From Varroa destructor (lineage: Eukaryota; Arthropoda; Arachnida; Mesostigmata; Varroidae): a DNA stretch of 64,000 nucleotides. Under the pieces are notes generated by a model. It was not told the origin of the DNA and did not search any database. It worked only from the letters and a program-made list of their open reading frames with translations. Every line of letters begins with the position of its first letter. The stretch's first letter is position 1. Position numbers and translations under genes: made by a program. Positions 1 to 14,100 of the stretch are shown here, in pieces. The DNA lies in the NCBI RefSeq assembly GCF_002443255.2, contig NW_019211455.1:18141126-18205125 (forward strand), in the 5' to 3' direction.

Positions 1-3000
1 GATGACTAACCACCAGCAGAACTGTCATCTCACAGCAATAGTTGCAGCAACAATGATGAAGGTTGCCTATGGTAACGATACCCGTCTAGCCAAAACGAGT
101 CTTCTCTTTTGTATACATACACATGCGCAGACACAATGAAAAAGTAAGCCATGGGCGGGCATTTAACAAGCAGTGAACAACATAGGGCCTCAATAGTCAA
201 AGTCACCAGCGTGCACTGGGTCGCATTGGCGTCGCTAGAACCCCATAGGAGCACAAGGAAGTGTGTCCTTGTTAGCTCATTTCAGTTTTAGCCCCGCAGC
301 TTTACATCGCCGAACAAGCCCATAGGTAGTCGGCCAGCGTTTTGCATTCATTGCGACAGAGCTATGTAGACAATAGCATGTGTCCGTTCGCGCCACAGAA
401 GCCAGTGGACTCAGGCCAGTCATTACGATATGCTGAATTTGCTCCCATTCATTGATTCTAGCCCAATTAGTTACGGAGGAATGCCGAATGTAGTTGAGAC
501 ACGAGGAACTGGTAAGCACGACAAAGACAACAACAATTGCAACAAAGGACAAAAGATAGAATTGCTCTCCCCTTTTTAATTATCACCGGGCTATATGTAG
601 CGGCCAAGGAAAGGGCAAAAGGATACTACGTTTAACGCTAACAGTTGCAAAAATCGCCAGTCTGCGAGCATGTTTTTATGGGCTCGGACAGGCGGACCTT
701 AACAATTATGTACATTAATTTTGCTAAAATAATTACCGAAATGTTCCTGCAATTACCTAATAGAAGTGAAATAAATCATGAATCTACTGGTCTTCTAAAA
801 GTTAGATCAACGGTTTTGTTTTTAACACAGACGTTTATTTGAGCCACCTGCTCGCCCGAGAAACTCAGCTGCACGATCTTGATGGACAGATGCGGAGCGA
901 TTTCTCTAGGCGCTCGTCCATAATTTGAAGTGTTTTCTTATTTTGATTAAAGGTCTAAAATTGATAGTTCTATCCACGTATGTTGGCTAACATGAAGCAA
1001 ACATATTTCTAGAGAAAGAGGCACTTCGCTATCGGTCGAAACGTTACTTCTGCCGAGTTGCAGTTTGAATTTGCGTTCCAGGTCGAACGAATAAACATCG
1101 ACTGTTTAAAATAACCGTTCATATACCACATGTAAACATATATATTTATTTCCTGAGAGGTGTGCTTCACGAAGCAGCGCAGATCGTTCCGGTCGATTAT
1201 ACAAATGAGATGTAAAAAATTATCCAAAATGGCAAACTGCACAGTTCTTTAGCGGGACCCGCCTTTGCAGAATCCACGAAGTCATAATGGCCACTAATCT
1301 CTCCATTTTTTTTTTATCATCTTAACAACGGATCTATATTTGTCTTTTTATCCTCGAAATATTGAGGCTAATGTTTTCGTCTCAAACGTATAAACTATCG
1401 AATGACAGAACTCAATAGATGATTAGGAGCGTTATCAGATTATGCGGCGGTCACTGAGCAAAAACGTGTTCTTCCAGTTTATTTCAACTAACTAGCCAAA
1501 GTGACAGAAAGGTTCTGATGTGAGGTTTTTCATTGTTCCTTGCCACGGTATTACGTCGATATCGTGTTAGCAGACAACTAAAGAATGAGCAGTGGTCTTA
1601 GATTGGCTTGCGATTGCTTAATGTGATTATTACACACGTGTCCTGTCACATCGTCGATGACGCCTGTTACTATTATACTGTTTATTATTACAACCATTAT
1701 ACTAAGATCGTTGTTTAAAGATCGCGTTGTATTTGCCATTTGTATCTCACAGCTATGCACTCTATAGACTCTCAGCTTTCTTACTGTACAATAGGTAGAT
1801 CTTAGCATTAAAGAACAAATACGAATTTTTCATGCAATGGCGGGCAACCATCATCCCATATCCGTTTAGACAATCTAATCCTTCTGCATTTCTCGCACTC
1901 GAATATTGATTTGTGGAACCAATCCGCCTCACCAACACAAAATCATACTAACAACAAATTTACAAACTGTAAACTATAATAAACATGACTGTACGGACAT
2001 CAAATTACTATATATATATATATATATAGCATGACACAAAAATGTTACCTGACGGTTTTGTAAAACGCTCAGCACTAGCAAAAAAAAAAAATAGACAAAT
2101 GCCACCGAGTGCCAAGACAATTGTACGACGTGTACGTGGCTACAATCTATATTGTTGGTCACCGACTCTGTTAGTAGACTGGTAAATAAATGAGTGCAAA
2201 GTTAAGGTTCTGCGTGGCATTATAGGTTGCCAAGTATAGTAGTGTGCCAGGTGTTTGCATCATACATGCGCCTTTTGCTATTGCACTTTGCTAATGACAC
2301 CCCAGTCCATTTTGATCGACAGCTGTTTCAGATGTGTTGGCCACCTGGAGTTCATTCGTAGCGTATGTCGTACCATCCGTTGGAGCTTGTAGTTAACTCG
2401 TTCGCTTAGATATAGCCCTTATCTGGTCGCAATGATGAATGTTTTGCGGGAAGGCTAATATTATTAACATAATCAAATTATCGCAACTTAAATATCGCGC
2501 TCACTTTTTCTACACTTGAGTCGAATGACCAAGTTATTATGTAAGCATAAGTACAGATAAAGGTTCCTTGGAAAAAAATTATCTACACGTGTTGCGTGTC
2601 ATTACCAACAACTCCGGTGTCGGATGGTAATATTTTTTGTGTGTCTTATGTCTATTGTAGAAAATTTCATTTTTATCACACCATGCCAAAAGCCTGCACG
2701 TCGCTCGTGGAGATTCTTCCCGTCGTTAGCATTTATGATTGCTCTTATACCCTCTCCAAATAGTGACGGATTTTTTCGTGAAATCGGTTACGTATTACAG
2801 TGTAGTTCGATTAGGTACAGCGTTGCTAAAAGACGTTGATAAAAATGCTTAAATCCTAAGTTATGGTTTGTTTCGTCAAAATAGGTCAACACAGTGATAT
2901 ATACTGTGCTCCTATGCTATTCTACCAAATATCAATTATTGGATTTGACTTTAGCCGAAGATTTTGAATTAAGCAGGTTACTTCGGATCTTATACCGTTT

Positions 3001-6000
3001 ACTAGGTTACGTATACTAAAATACTGCGATTATGTCAATGTCACGTATGTATGTATGTACGCAATTGGCTTATTTGTGTTACCTATTTTATTTATCCAAT
3101 TTGTAAATTGGATTTTAAATAAAAAGCCTTTTCGATCTACATAAACACTAGATCCATATAGATTTATCTCTGTTGGCCTAATAAGAATTCCTCAGTCATT
3201 GCCTAAAGCATTGGCGTCCTCAATACAGGAAAACAAACACAATGTAAAATTCTACATGAACAACCAAAAATTCACTTACAAAAACGTTAAAAAGAAAAAA
3301 AAAATAATTGAATTACCAATTCGCCAATAACGAACAATCTTCTCCATCACACGAATTACCCTAGTTAGTTTTAACGCAGATTAATAACAGATACACAATA
3401 CTAATTATACATATGAGCTACGGACCAAACGCTGCTTTAGACTTCAAACGATCTAATCTATAGAGAAAGAAAACTGTGTGATTTTTGCCAATTGTTAAAT
3501 TTTTCTTTTAAATAAACTTAGTTCAAAGTGACGTTTGAGCCCCAGCCCGAGCGCGCACTAAATCAACGGCAGCGTTCTGTTCAACCGATTAGCGTCATTG
3601 GCACCATCCCCCTTTACGTTCGCCAGGTTGAAATATTCGCACGATCGTCAACTGTAAGCAAATCATCTTTCGGCTGATTGAGTTAAAGCAATAATATTTG
3701 CATTCGCCGCTATGCCGTGTGCATAGGGATGATGAAGAAGAACTCATTTTTGACGCGTTTAACCCGACCCGTCACGGTCTTCATTGTCGTATTAAATCGT
3801 TGTTGAATGTGTTATCAAGTCCCCCCAGTCAGCGTTCGATTGTCGATGGCAACGGTCGCCGATCGCGCACGCCGTTGAGCATTACGAGCTTACGATAAGG
3901 GCCTGTTGTTGTGTCTCACCGTTTCGCTGGTACTAACTACTAGATATGTAGTTTTCGTTCTGGCACGCAGTCCAAGAAATGCGTTGATAAACATCGTCAA
4001 CAGCTTATGATATTATTTGTTGCGCTTCGGGTTTCGTCCAGGAATGATTTCCCTTCTTTATTTTCGATTTCATGTAGAAGTAGAACAGTGTGACAGTTCC
4101 CATTTTTTTACCCTCATCGCCCTGGTGTTCTCATGCAACACATCTGGAATGAGGCGTTTGCCGCGTATTTCTTTGATCATTGCAGTTTCGATTCACAAGC
4201 ACACACGTGGACCCGTCCAACGTCTATGCATAAAGTACTGTGGACGCGTCTGGCTCTACAGTGGCATAATCGCTGCTTAGTCGGCTCGGAATTTTTCGGG
4301 ATTAATGTTCTTTTATTGACAGTCATGCTAGTTCTTTCTGCACGCGGTATCTGTTGTTGGGGCCTCTTTGGCCTTCACGAAGAGGCTGTCGGTTTGATGT
4401 ATCTGATATCGCCTGGCGGTTGTTGATAGCGAAGCATTCGAAGTGTGCGAAAAGCTGCTAAAGCGGAAGTGAGAACAGCTGTTGTTATAGCTGCCCCTGA
4501 AAATGAATGAAGAGTGATGTTATAAAAAAAACAAGCTTGATTTTGGATGCTATTGAAAAGATTATGATGAAAAAAGCAGTTGGCAAAATAAACAACAGAT
4601 AATGCTCTTTAGTTCAATTTGTGCATCCAGTTCAGCGTGCGTGAGACCCTCGTATGGTTGATTTATACGAGGATAAAATGCATTGGGTGGGCTTTGTCGT
4701 CTATGTAGATGGTAATTTTGACCTTCTGTCCCTAGAGATTATTCAAATAAATCAGCTTTTCATTGTTATTACGATCACTATATTCAAATATGGAGAATAA
4801 TAATTAGGGCGTACTCATGATATTAATATATATTTTTATTATTGATAATGTAGCGGTAATACTAATAGCCATGGTGTTCTAAATGGTTCGCTGAATCTTT
4901 GCTATGCTACACATGGATATGCTGCTCGTGCTTATTATATATATATACGAACGACTGTGAGTTTTGGTAATACGGGCTGATGATTCATAATGGACTCTTA
5001 TTTGATTTGTATCTTCATCTTCGGCGTCCGACCAGCTGTAAAGTGAAATGCTGGCTTGAGGTGTTATATATTGCTGTACTAGTATAAATTGGGAGTACTG
5101 GCGCGGAGCGACTTTTTACAAATAAAGCGGATTCTCAGATTTTCAGGAAAACATGAATCGCGGCCTTTTTACTTGTTCCTTTCCTTCTGCCATGGGCCTC
5201 CTGCTTTTGCCACTTCGAGCTATGAGAACCTTCTTTTTTTGGAGGACGGTAGAGGTTAGTGGATCCAGCTTGCGTTGAAGAACAAATGTTCATCCAGAAT
5301 TGAAACGGTTTGGCTTATACTGAATTTTCATTATTTCTATAGCCTTTATTCGATTGTCTACGAAGTTCGTTTTATGAGCTTCCGCCGACAGTAGCCATTT
5401 GTAAGCGGTCGTAGATATGACTCGACAACAATAGTAAAACGCTACAATAGTAAAACGATTTGCGCACCCAGTAGTCATATTTATAGAGTAAGTAATAAAG
5501 CGTTCCTTATTATGGACTCTATTTACAATACAATAAAACTTAAAACTAATCAATTAAGGCAAAAACACTAATGCGTCTTTTCTTTTATGCGTTTTCAATA
5601 CGGATTTGACTGTGTCAAACTCACGGATTTGTTTAAATCTTAACCAAGAAGCATAACGAAATTATATCTGTCTTTAGTATTCATTTGCCACGTTACTGTA
5701 AAACAAGACACATAGTGATGAGTAGTTAAGTTACTACCACTACTACTTCTTGAATTGTCTACTATTTTCTGGACGCTACTCGAAACATATCCACTTCTGT
5801 CGGGACGATCCTACTTACCAGCTTGAACACCTTAAACTCGCGACCTGATTGTATATACAGTGTTATTTAAAACGATATTAATAGTTTCCTAGTGTGTGGT
5901 GCAAACTCATATACACTAAAGTTATCTGTATATAGTAGGAAAGTTAATACTTTCAATTCTAGTTAACGCGTAAATATTGGGAAGGTGCTTTGCCTTTGTA

Positions 6001-9000
6001 GGTCGTACGTTCCTATTGTGGCTTAGGGTTTTTGAATATGTCTGTCAAGTCAGACCCCCCCGCCCCCTAAAGTAACTGGGGTGAATTCAGTAGCTTTGGC
6101 GTCTCATAATTTTAAATTCTCAATATCACAAGTCCTTGATACTGTGGTTTATTGGTCTGAGTTCAGTTGTCAATGGCTGGTCTATCAGCAGTATTTTTTT
6201 TAATGTTTTCGTCACAAACAGCACGTGGTCGTATTGTTTAATTCTATTAATGCCAATGGGGAAAACTGTGTGCCATTATATGGATTCATACTAAAAGTCT
6301 ATTTTTCAATGGTTCTTTTTAAGTTAAACTATATTTTCACGGACTATCTGCATTTTCCAGGCTGTTACGCACTAATTTTAGGGCTAGCAACGCTTGTGCC
6401 TAGTCCATGGCTTCTCAAAATAGGTTAACCATGTTATCGTACAATACAGCTTTACGATGAACACATATAGAGTAAGAAACTTTTGTATAGCGAATTGCTA
6501 CAAAAAAAAAACCATTAATTGCGAGAAATCGAATCTCTGGTATTATAACTGGGTTCAACATTTGTCACTCACCCACCCACTTTCTGCTCAGTTAAATCGA
6601 GTCAACAAGGTGTACTTGTTACACAACGCTGTATTTTTCATCCCTGATCAAAACTTTGTTGTGCCGTCAGCATCCTTCGTTTAGCAGCGGCGTTCTAGTT
6701 ACGGCCAAAAGAGTAACTTACAATTGTTTAGAAACACTAGTTCAGCACACTCATATTACCATCGCTACAAGTGCTACTCAAGTTTTAAATAACATTATTT
6801 TCAGTCTACTTTAATCCATTTCGGCCCTTGTTGGCAGGTAAATAAATATGTTAAACGCTTCATATATACAGCTTAATAACCAGACATCAAAGTATTTCAA
6901 GATCATAAAGACACTTTGCGTTATACGAGTCTCATTGATACTTTTACTTGGCTAACTTGCGCTAGGCATGACATCTATATATACCACAATATGCCATTTA
7001 AATGAATAATATAGCGATATACGCTACTGAATTATTAAATAAATTCAAATTAATATATCTTATAGCAGCGCAACAGTCCAGTATTCTACAGTTACGCTAG
7101 ATTAGTTTTTCCCATCCTAGCTTTTTCGCACATGTTCCATCACAGAAGTAGATTCTAGATCGGCGATCGTGACCTGTCTGCGGCAAACTCACAAATAACG
7201 CTTCGCAAACACCACCTATCGTCTAGTACAAGGTTAATCTCCAGGTGAAGACCAGTCATCGACGTAAAGGAACTCATCTCACAGTCGCCTATTTGTTTGT
7301 TTATCTTTGACTGTCTGTCTTCGTGAACGGTTACATGTTTCTTTTGTACGAACGCCATAACGATACGTATGCACCGTCGCATTAACGTTTCTTCTATTAA
7401 GTGCTCCAACACTGGTTTGCGGAAGAATAACTTACGCTACTGCACCATAGGGGCCGCGTGTTGCGGCTACCCGTGACAACGAAGAAGTACGTTAAGTTGT
7501 TCACCGCTCGATGTTACCATTATGAAAGTAGTTAGCAGTTAAGAGAAAAGCTGTTTGTTAGCTATGCTACTAAAGTAAAGACTTATGGATTAATTAACTA
7601 TGCAGGGTCTTCGAGTGATTTGAAGTCCTTTAGATAACAGAAGATACATAAATTATCGTGATAAAGAGCAAATTTAACTGTGCAACGTATTTGGAACAAG
7701 TTCACCGTAATGTCATTTTTATATACCTATAATTTTACCTTATAAGCATAGTACAGGGTTGTTGAACATTATTAAATAAAATCATTTCGATGACCACAGT
7801 AGTCATTGCTGCAGCTGTTGCGATTTACACATGCTAACCCTACGGCATTATAATACAATATTATAGGACTACAGAAATTATGTTCCTGCTATAAATGTTC
7901 AATCCGTTTAGGAAATACACAATTCAATTTGTGTATTTCCTACTACCTAAACGGATGTGAAATGTAGACTCTCCAATTGTCAAAACAGTTTTGCCTTACT
8001 CTACAGATCGCATCAAATGCACGAATGGCGTAACTTATGTCAGAGTTCGTATATTATATATTTCAGAATTTAGTTATCGTGTTAGCATAGTATTTGCGTT
8101 ATTCCGCGCATGACAGTTTGGCGTACCCATTGTTCAACGTAACAAAATAGGCTTGGAATTATCTGTTTAGGCCTATACGTATTGATTACTTTAATTTATT
8201 CGATAAATCAGCAATAATAATGTTATCTTGCACCGACCGATTCAGTCACAAAGTTTATTTCTAGGAAGTTTGGGTTGTATCAGAACACTAACGTAACTGT
8301 ACGGATGCTTGATTTTGGTAAAATTAGTTTTAAATATTGATCTAACTGACAATGTTTTTATTTTGAATGCGGTAATGTAGAAGTTTAAATTTTCTCGACG
8401 TGTATACACGAGCCGAAGCTGGTGATTAGATAATGAAAGAAAACGACCTTCAGATAACTCATCCGAGAAAGCCATTTGCTATTTCGATACCTATAGACTA
8501 TACGCAAAAAAGTTACGGTATAAATCAGCCGTACTTGAAGCACAATAGACTATTTCCTAATAGACGAATACAATGGGTCAGCGACCAGAAAGGTCAACAC
8601 GAATTTGTTCACTTAATTCGTTACCTTATAAATACGCGCCTGTTGTCAATTGTTAGCATATTCTGTCGCCATCTACAGTGTTACGAGGTTCTTTGGCCGT
8701 GTTTTCATCCTGATTTAATTACACTCGGCTAAGCAAAGGTAGCGTTACTCTAATGAATTATCGTTAACGATGTAGCAATCGAAAAGTTCAATTTAGCAAT
8801 ATTGAAGAAACAGAGAAATGTAACGGACCTACATCCTACAAAATAGCTGTTTTTTTTTTTTATAATAAACTTTAGCTATTTAGATAGGAAACATCAGGCC
8901 ATGTATGTTTCATGTACTTTGTTCTATTCTACAGACAAACGGCACACTTGATCGGAAGAATACAATGGCTGCTGTCTCGCTAATTTATAGTGTTTCTTAA

Positions 9001-9403
9001 GGTTATTTAAATTCACGGCATGATGTTATTATTGATTGAAAAACATAAACGCTATGATAAACGAACATAAAGGTTGCGCTTTATTAAGACAGTATCAATG
9101 TTTTTTAAGCGGCCAAGCATCTCTTGCATGCATAGCGGGGGTAATCTAAAAGTTTGATAAATATATTTAATTATCGAAAAAGTATCGACCGCCTTCTAGC
9201 TAGAGAACTTCCAAGTTGCATAGCTCAGGTAACATAAGTTGCGTCGGATTGGCGTTGGTGTCATGTGAATATCGAGATTTAATAGTAGTCGACGTGCTAA
9301 AATTGTCGGAATGGCTTTATTCACACTTAGGATAAAACGCTTTAAAGATTGTCGAACTCCCATAAAAATCCGCTACGTTTTATGAGCCCAGGCCCCTAAA
9401 CAA
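1..9403. other. Region upstream of GIPC with no supported gene
   Basis: Only short open frames of the number expected by chance. 3540-4440 is less AT-rich than its surroundings and has overlapping open frames on the plus strand. It is a candidate place for a GIPC 5' exon or promoter, but nothing in it is recognisable. It also contains the hairpin at 7902-7955. Confidence 0.4.
7902..7955. repeat. Inverted repeat / hairpin, 21-bp arms with a 7-nt bulge
   Basis: The outer 8 bp (ATCCGTTT with AAACGGAT) and inner 13 bp (AGGAAATACACAA with TTGTGTATTTCCT) are both perfect; a 7-nt bulge sits only in the right arm, and the loop is a few bases. It lies upstream of GIPC coding sequence in otherwise featureless DNA. 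Could be a MITE remnant or a small-RNA precursor. Confidence 0.75.
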
Positions 9404-10274
9404 CTCTGTACTGTTTATGGTCAAGACGTGTCATCGAAAGAAGCGGTCCGAAAATAGTTCTGCCGTTTTTTCCGTGAGAGATGCTCCTCGTAGTGATCGC
9501 CTAATTACGGTAAAGATTGATGGAATTATTGCGAGAGTTGCGCGGCTGCCGATACGCAAGTAGCCATAATGTCGCCATGGAACTAAATGTTCACCATTAA
9601 ACAATTTTAGACTATTTGAAGAAAGTTGGCCACAAAAAAATGCAATAAGTGAATCGACGCGAAAGAAGTTACTCGATCGTATTTCCATGCGCGGAACAAG
9701 ATAAATTTGAGCTATATCTAGTGTAGTTAATCGCCAGTGAAGGTGGATCATATACGACAATAATGGGAAAAGGAAAAAATAAATAATCTGGTAAAGCCCA
9801 AATTGACGCTAAAAAAGATCTTTGGTGGAATTGGGAAGGGAACGAGCATTATGAGTTGCTGCCGCTCCGATTCGGAGCTCTACTGTCAACAACTGACAAG
9901 ATTACCACAATTCATTAAAAAGACTGACTGTTGCTAGTAAATGGAAAAGGCATTGTAATCCACAATGATAACGCTAAACCACATACATCCCTAACTATCC
10001 GGAGAAAACGTGCATGAGAGACCTTAATCATCTGCCGTATAACCCGGATCTTGAACCATCAAACTTTCACGATCTCTGTCGGTCTCGACAAAATTTTGTT
10101 AATAATATTCATTTAGCTTCAACCAGCTGTCACGCTCTTCGCCCAGAAATCGTAGAATCAATAAATACTAGATCCGGTGTTACCGAGCCAGAAAAATGGC
10201 AGAGGCTCGTGGGACATATTTACTTTAATGATATTCTTTTAAAGTATCACACTATTGCTCTAATTTTGGCGTAA
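9404..10274 (+). mobile_element. Decayed mariner-family transposase
   Basis: Pieces of a mariner transposase follow one another in order across several frames. They are YGQDVSSKEAVRK; RDAPRSDR (family DEPRSGR); RWIIYDNNGKR (family KWILYDN); WWNWEG.EHYELLP; NGKGIVIHNDNAKPH (family HDNARPH); DLNHLPYNPDLEPSNFHDL (family PPYSPDLAPSDYHLF); and PEKWQRLVGHIYFND at the C-terminus. The first catalytic aspartate of the D,D34D triad is replaced by CAG at 9735-9737 and followed by TGA. The second (9967-9969) and third (10047-10049) aspartate codons survive but are only 80 nt apart instead of about 105. Multiple stops and frameshifts mean it is dead. Terminal inverted repeats were not identified. Confidence 0.88.
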
Positions 10275-10492
10275 AAAACGGTCAATGCTTCTTCGACGAC
10301 CCAATATATCGCACGATCCGCATTTATGGATCCAGGCCAGGAGACGGCCATGTTAGTAACGAGCATGTGAGGAGTGCTCGGCTCTACGAATCGCAAGCCC
10401 ATTTAAAATAATCAGAATTGATTATTTTGTATTATAGTTAAACAAATTCATATAACATTGTTTGCGGCCATTTTTCTACCGCAGGTGCCACC

Positions 10493-10532
10493 ATTTGATG
10501 AAAAGGATAAGTTCTTATTCTTTTCATCAAAT
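10493..10532 (+). repeat. 18-bp hairpin with a 4-nt loop
   Basis: ATTTGATGAAAAGGATAA pairs with its downstream complement around the loop GTTC; the single non-Watson-Crick position is a G.T, which would be a G.U wobble in plus-strand RNA. It begins about 220 bp beyond the end of the mariner relic, so it could belong to that element's 3' region. Confidence 0.7.
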
Positions 10533-11174
10533 GTTAACAATAATTGTAATCTAAATCGAAAAAAATAATCACGGCACGATACAGCGCAGTGTTCCTGTTT
10601 ATTCATGAGCCTGAGTCCAGTAGATACGCTGTACGACACTTGAAAAATAAGTGGAAAAGCAAATAATATGCGCTCCATTGTGCCAGTTAGCAATAGTTAA
10701 ACTATACATTCAACTAATCAATGTTAATTACTAGGATAACTTATTTTACATATTAACTGACACATTTCCGTCCTTGCCAATTATCTGATTGGTAGTTTAT
10801 GAAGCTTTTCCTAGCCATCTTTGAGGGTCATATACCTTCCCATTTCTTTTAAATCGAACTGGAATATTATGATTAACCCAAGCGCATTATCGATATTGTT
10901 TGAAGCCGTGTTGTTTACCAGAGGGTTATGTTAGTTGTGAGAAAAAAGAGCTTCACCGATAAAACAGATTTGAGCATATGCTAAGGTTCGCTAGAAGTCC
11001 ACGATTGAAAGTCGTAATCATGATATTTCACAGTGTGTGTATATAGTTGTGCGCAATGTGTTTTACCAAACTTAATTGATCCACACGATGGACAGATACA
11101 TATCTACATCCAGCCAATACATACATGATGTAAGTTCACGTGACTTTTTATGTCTTCTTTTGATTCTGTTCAGA

Positions 11175-14100
11175 ATGCCGCTGTTCTCCTCACTTCTTGG
11201 CCGTCGGCGAGATGCGGACACAGAGGAACTAAATTCAGGAAATGGTTCCCATCCGGATGTGTTCGATCGGGATCGGGCTGCTGCCGACAGACATTACCGA
11301 AATGCGCCGCCTTCGCCTCCGCCATCTAAATTGGTGTTTCACTGCCAGCAGGCGCAGGGCTCACCCACAGGGATCATCTCCGGCTTTACAAACATCAAAG
11401 AGCTCTATTCGAAAATCGCCGACTGCTACGACATCCCTGTGTCCGAGGTGGGTTATTCCAACTGTTGAGGAGCTAAATGCCACAAGACATAGTCTATAGC
11501 AAAATATAATGGAACGATTATTATTTATAGTATTATTATTATTTTTTTTGTTGTTCGTTTTTTCAATACATAGGCAAGCCTTGTTGTTTTTTGCTTTTGT
11601 CATTTGCCGATGTAACGAAACATAATGCAAGCTCGTTTTTGGAGACGTACGTATTTCTGCTAAATGCGTTTGTAATTCAAGATTCTCAGCTGTTAAACAC
11701 GGTCCAGTTTCTCAGAAGGGTTTTAGTTTTCGCTCAAATAGAAAGATCTCTCAAAAATTACACAGAACAAAATATGATTGATTTTGTCCAGTAAATCTAC
11801 AGTCAGTTGTCAGCATTGAAAATATATTCTATTTGGATTTGTTGAAGCTAATTTCTTTGCGCTACTGCTTCAACTTGAGCAATCATTGTGTCTATCACCC
11901 GCCACCACTTAGATCATGAACTATTGCTTACGTTTTAGCTGGATCACTCTCAGTTCTATCACTACGAAATTGGCATAAATAAACAAAAACTAAAAACCAA
12001 TATATTAACTATTTCATGGTGATTTTATTGCGATACTCGAGCAGCGCTTATTACCTTGCGCCATATCGTCGACACCCAAATCCCACGATAGTATCCTAGA
12101 ATAAAAATGATGAATGAATAAAAAATACATTTTATGGAATCGTTAGAGACGATTATCTGCATTGAATCTGTAAAATTTACATAAACTTAAAATAAGAATT
12201 TACAATATTTGTCATCTGCTCGATAAAACCTAATCTCAAGTGTGTATTCAAATCAAAATATGGTGCCTACTAGTGACTAATTCTACCGAAATCACGCTCA
12301 CGGAACCACGCTCTAACGATGCGCTGATTCGATTTCAGGTTTCAGTTGTAACTTAGCTACACCCAAGTTCTCCCAGTATTAAATTGGAAAATCTTAACTA
12401 CACAGGGTACAAAATTAGTTCTCATTAGCTGTTGTCCCATATGCGGATAGCTACGGCAATGATATCTCATAAAACGGCTGAGGAGCGGAACGATTCACCC
12501 GTGAAAGAACCACGGATACATATTCGTAAAAAATCTGTAAAATTATTAGAAGCGACTAAATTCCGATAACTGAGTGCAATGAAACATACAGCGTTTGGCA
12601 TGTAAATGCTTCCGGGGTAGCTTCCCTTTCAAAAGGAAAACAGCTGATTGATTCTGATTGCACTTTTTCTAAAAGCAACTACGAGAGGCAGCTTCGTTAT
12701 ACACGGTTTATTATTTTGACTTCAGCTTTAGTTTATATGTGCAGACAATTCACATTTAAATTGTCTATAATATCTTTTTTTTGTTACCGATAGTTAGATT
12801 TTTCAGCGTTCTTGTCAACGCACCGGGTATAGTAATGCTCGACTATTATTGACCTGTACACTTCAGATGCTCGATCCTATTGAGAATAAGATATGTCATC
12901 TCTATTGAAATGCTTTCAAGTGCATTGTGAAACAGATTCTTAAAGCAAATCCAAATTGTCCACACTTACCATTGCACTGCAAAAATTAATGTAGCCGGTT
13001 TAATATTTCTTGCTTGGAGACTGCACCATACAAAGTTACATCTCTGAGAATTACAATCGCCCAATAAATGCTACCATGTTTATTATTTTAATATTTTATA
13101 ATTTAATCAAGCTGTGCCCTGATCACGTTAAACGATCTTCCTTGTTCACATTCGGAGAACGGATTTAGTCGCTTCGAATCATCTTCATGGATAGCACATG
13201 CCATTTTTGCCACTTACTTCGTTTGCCGATGCCATTTGATTGTCCTACAAGTGTTCCCTATATCTTTCCGGCACTTTTTTTTAACCGGTAAAACCTGTTG
13301 ATCTTCTTGGTCTCAGGAACATCATCTATGAACATACTGAACAAGACGGTTCGTTTCACCGTTTACCCTATTAACGTAAGCCGTGTGGTGGACCTCCTTG
13401 AAATTCCCAGCAATATTGTTGTTATATTGTTGCTACATTTCGTGCTTGCGATAGCATTTGAAAAGAAATCTTCGTTTTCCCTCAATTAATTAAACCCTGA
13501 GAAGAAAAAAGCGATTAGAGAGTCATGATTCGTCAAGCAATGCATACATTTTGGAACACGTTCTATATATGTCCTCGCGACGGTGCAGTAAGGACAAGTT
13601 TTCCTACTTAACTCAGGCACACGTAATTATTTAAGTTCAAAGTCGAGCATGGGCACCTTTCAACCCGTGTTAGGAGCGGTGGATCCACTAAAGCGACATT
13701 TAAGAAAAATGGCAACTGTAACATTTAAAATACATATTTATTCATATAATAAGTACCGGTGATTACAACTTCTCAATCTTGAAATAGGACAGCTTGTCTT
13801 GTCCCGTCGGCGTACCGCAAAAGACATGGTAACTCTACTAAAGCGTTTGTCTGACTAACACGTTAGATTGCGTCCATATTGTTTACGACTTGTTGTTTAC
13901 GACATATTGTTTAAGCTTCCAACGATTTAGGTGTCTGAACAGCAAACGCAATACATCTAATTGCAAAAGCTCTGCCCTAAATAGTGAAATAGGTACTTAT
14001 TTCCGCACGGATCAACGCACGAATGGATAGAGATCAGCTCACGCCTCCCTTTCGTTGGTACTGTTTCGATGAAACGTAGTATTTTTTGATCTGAGGTCGA

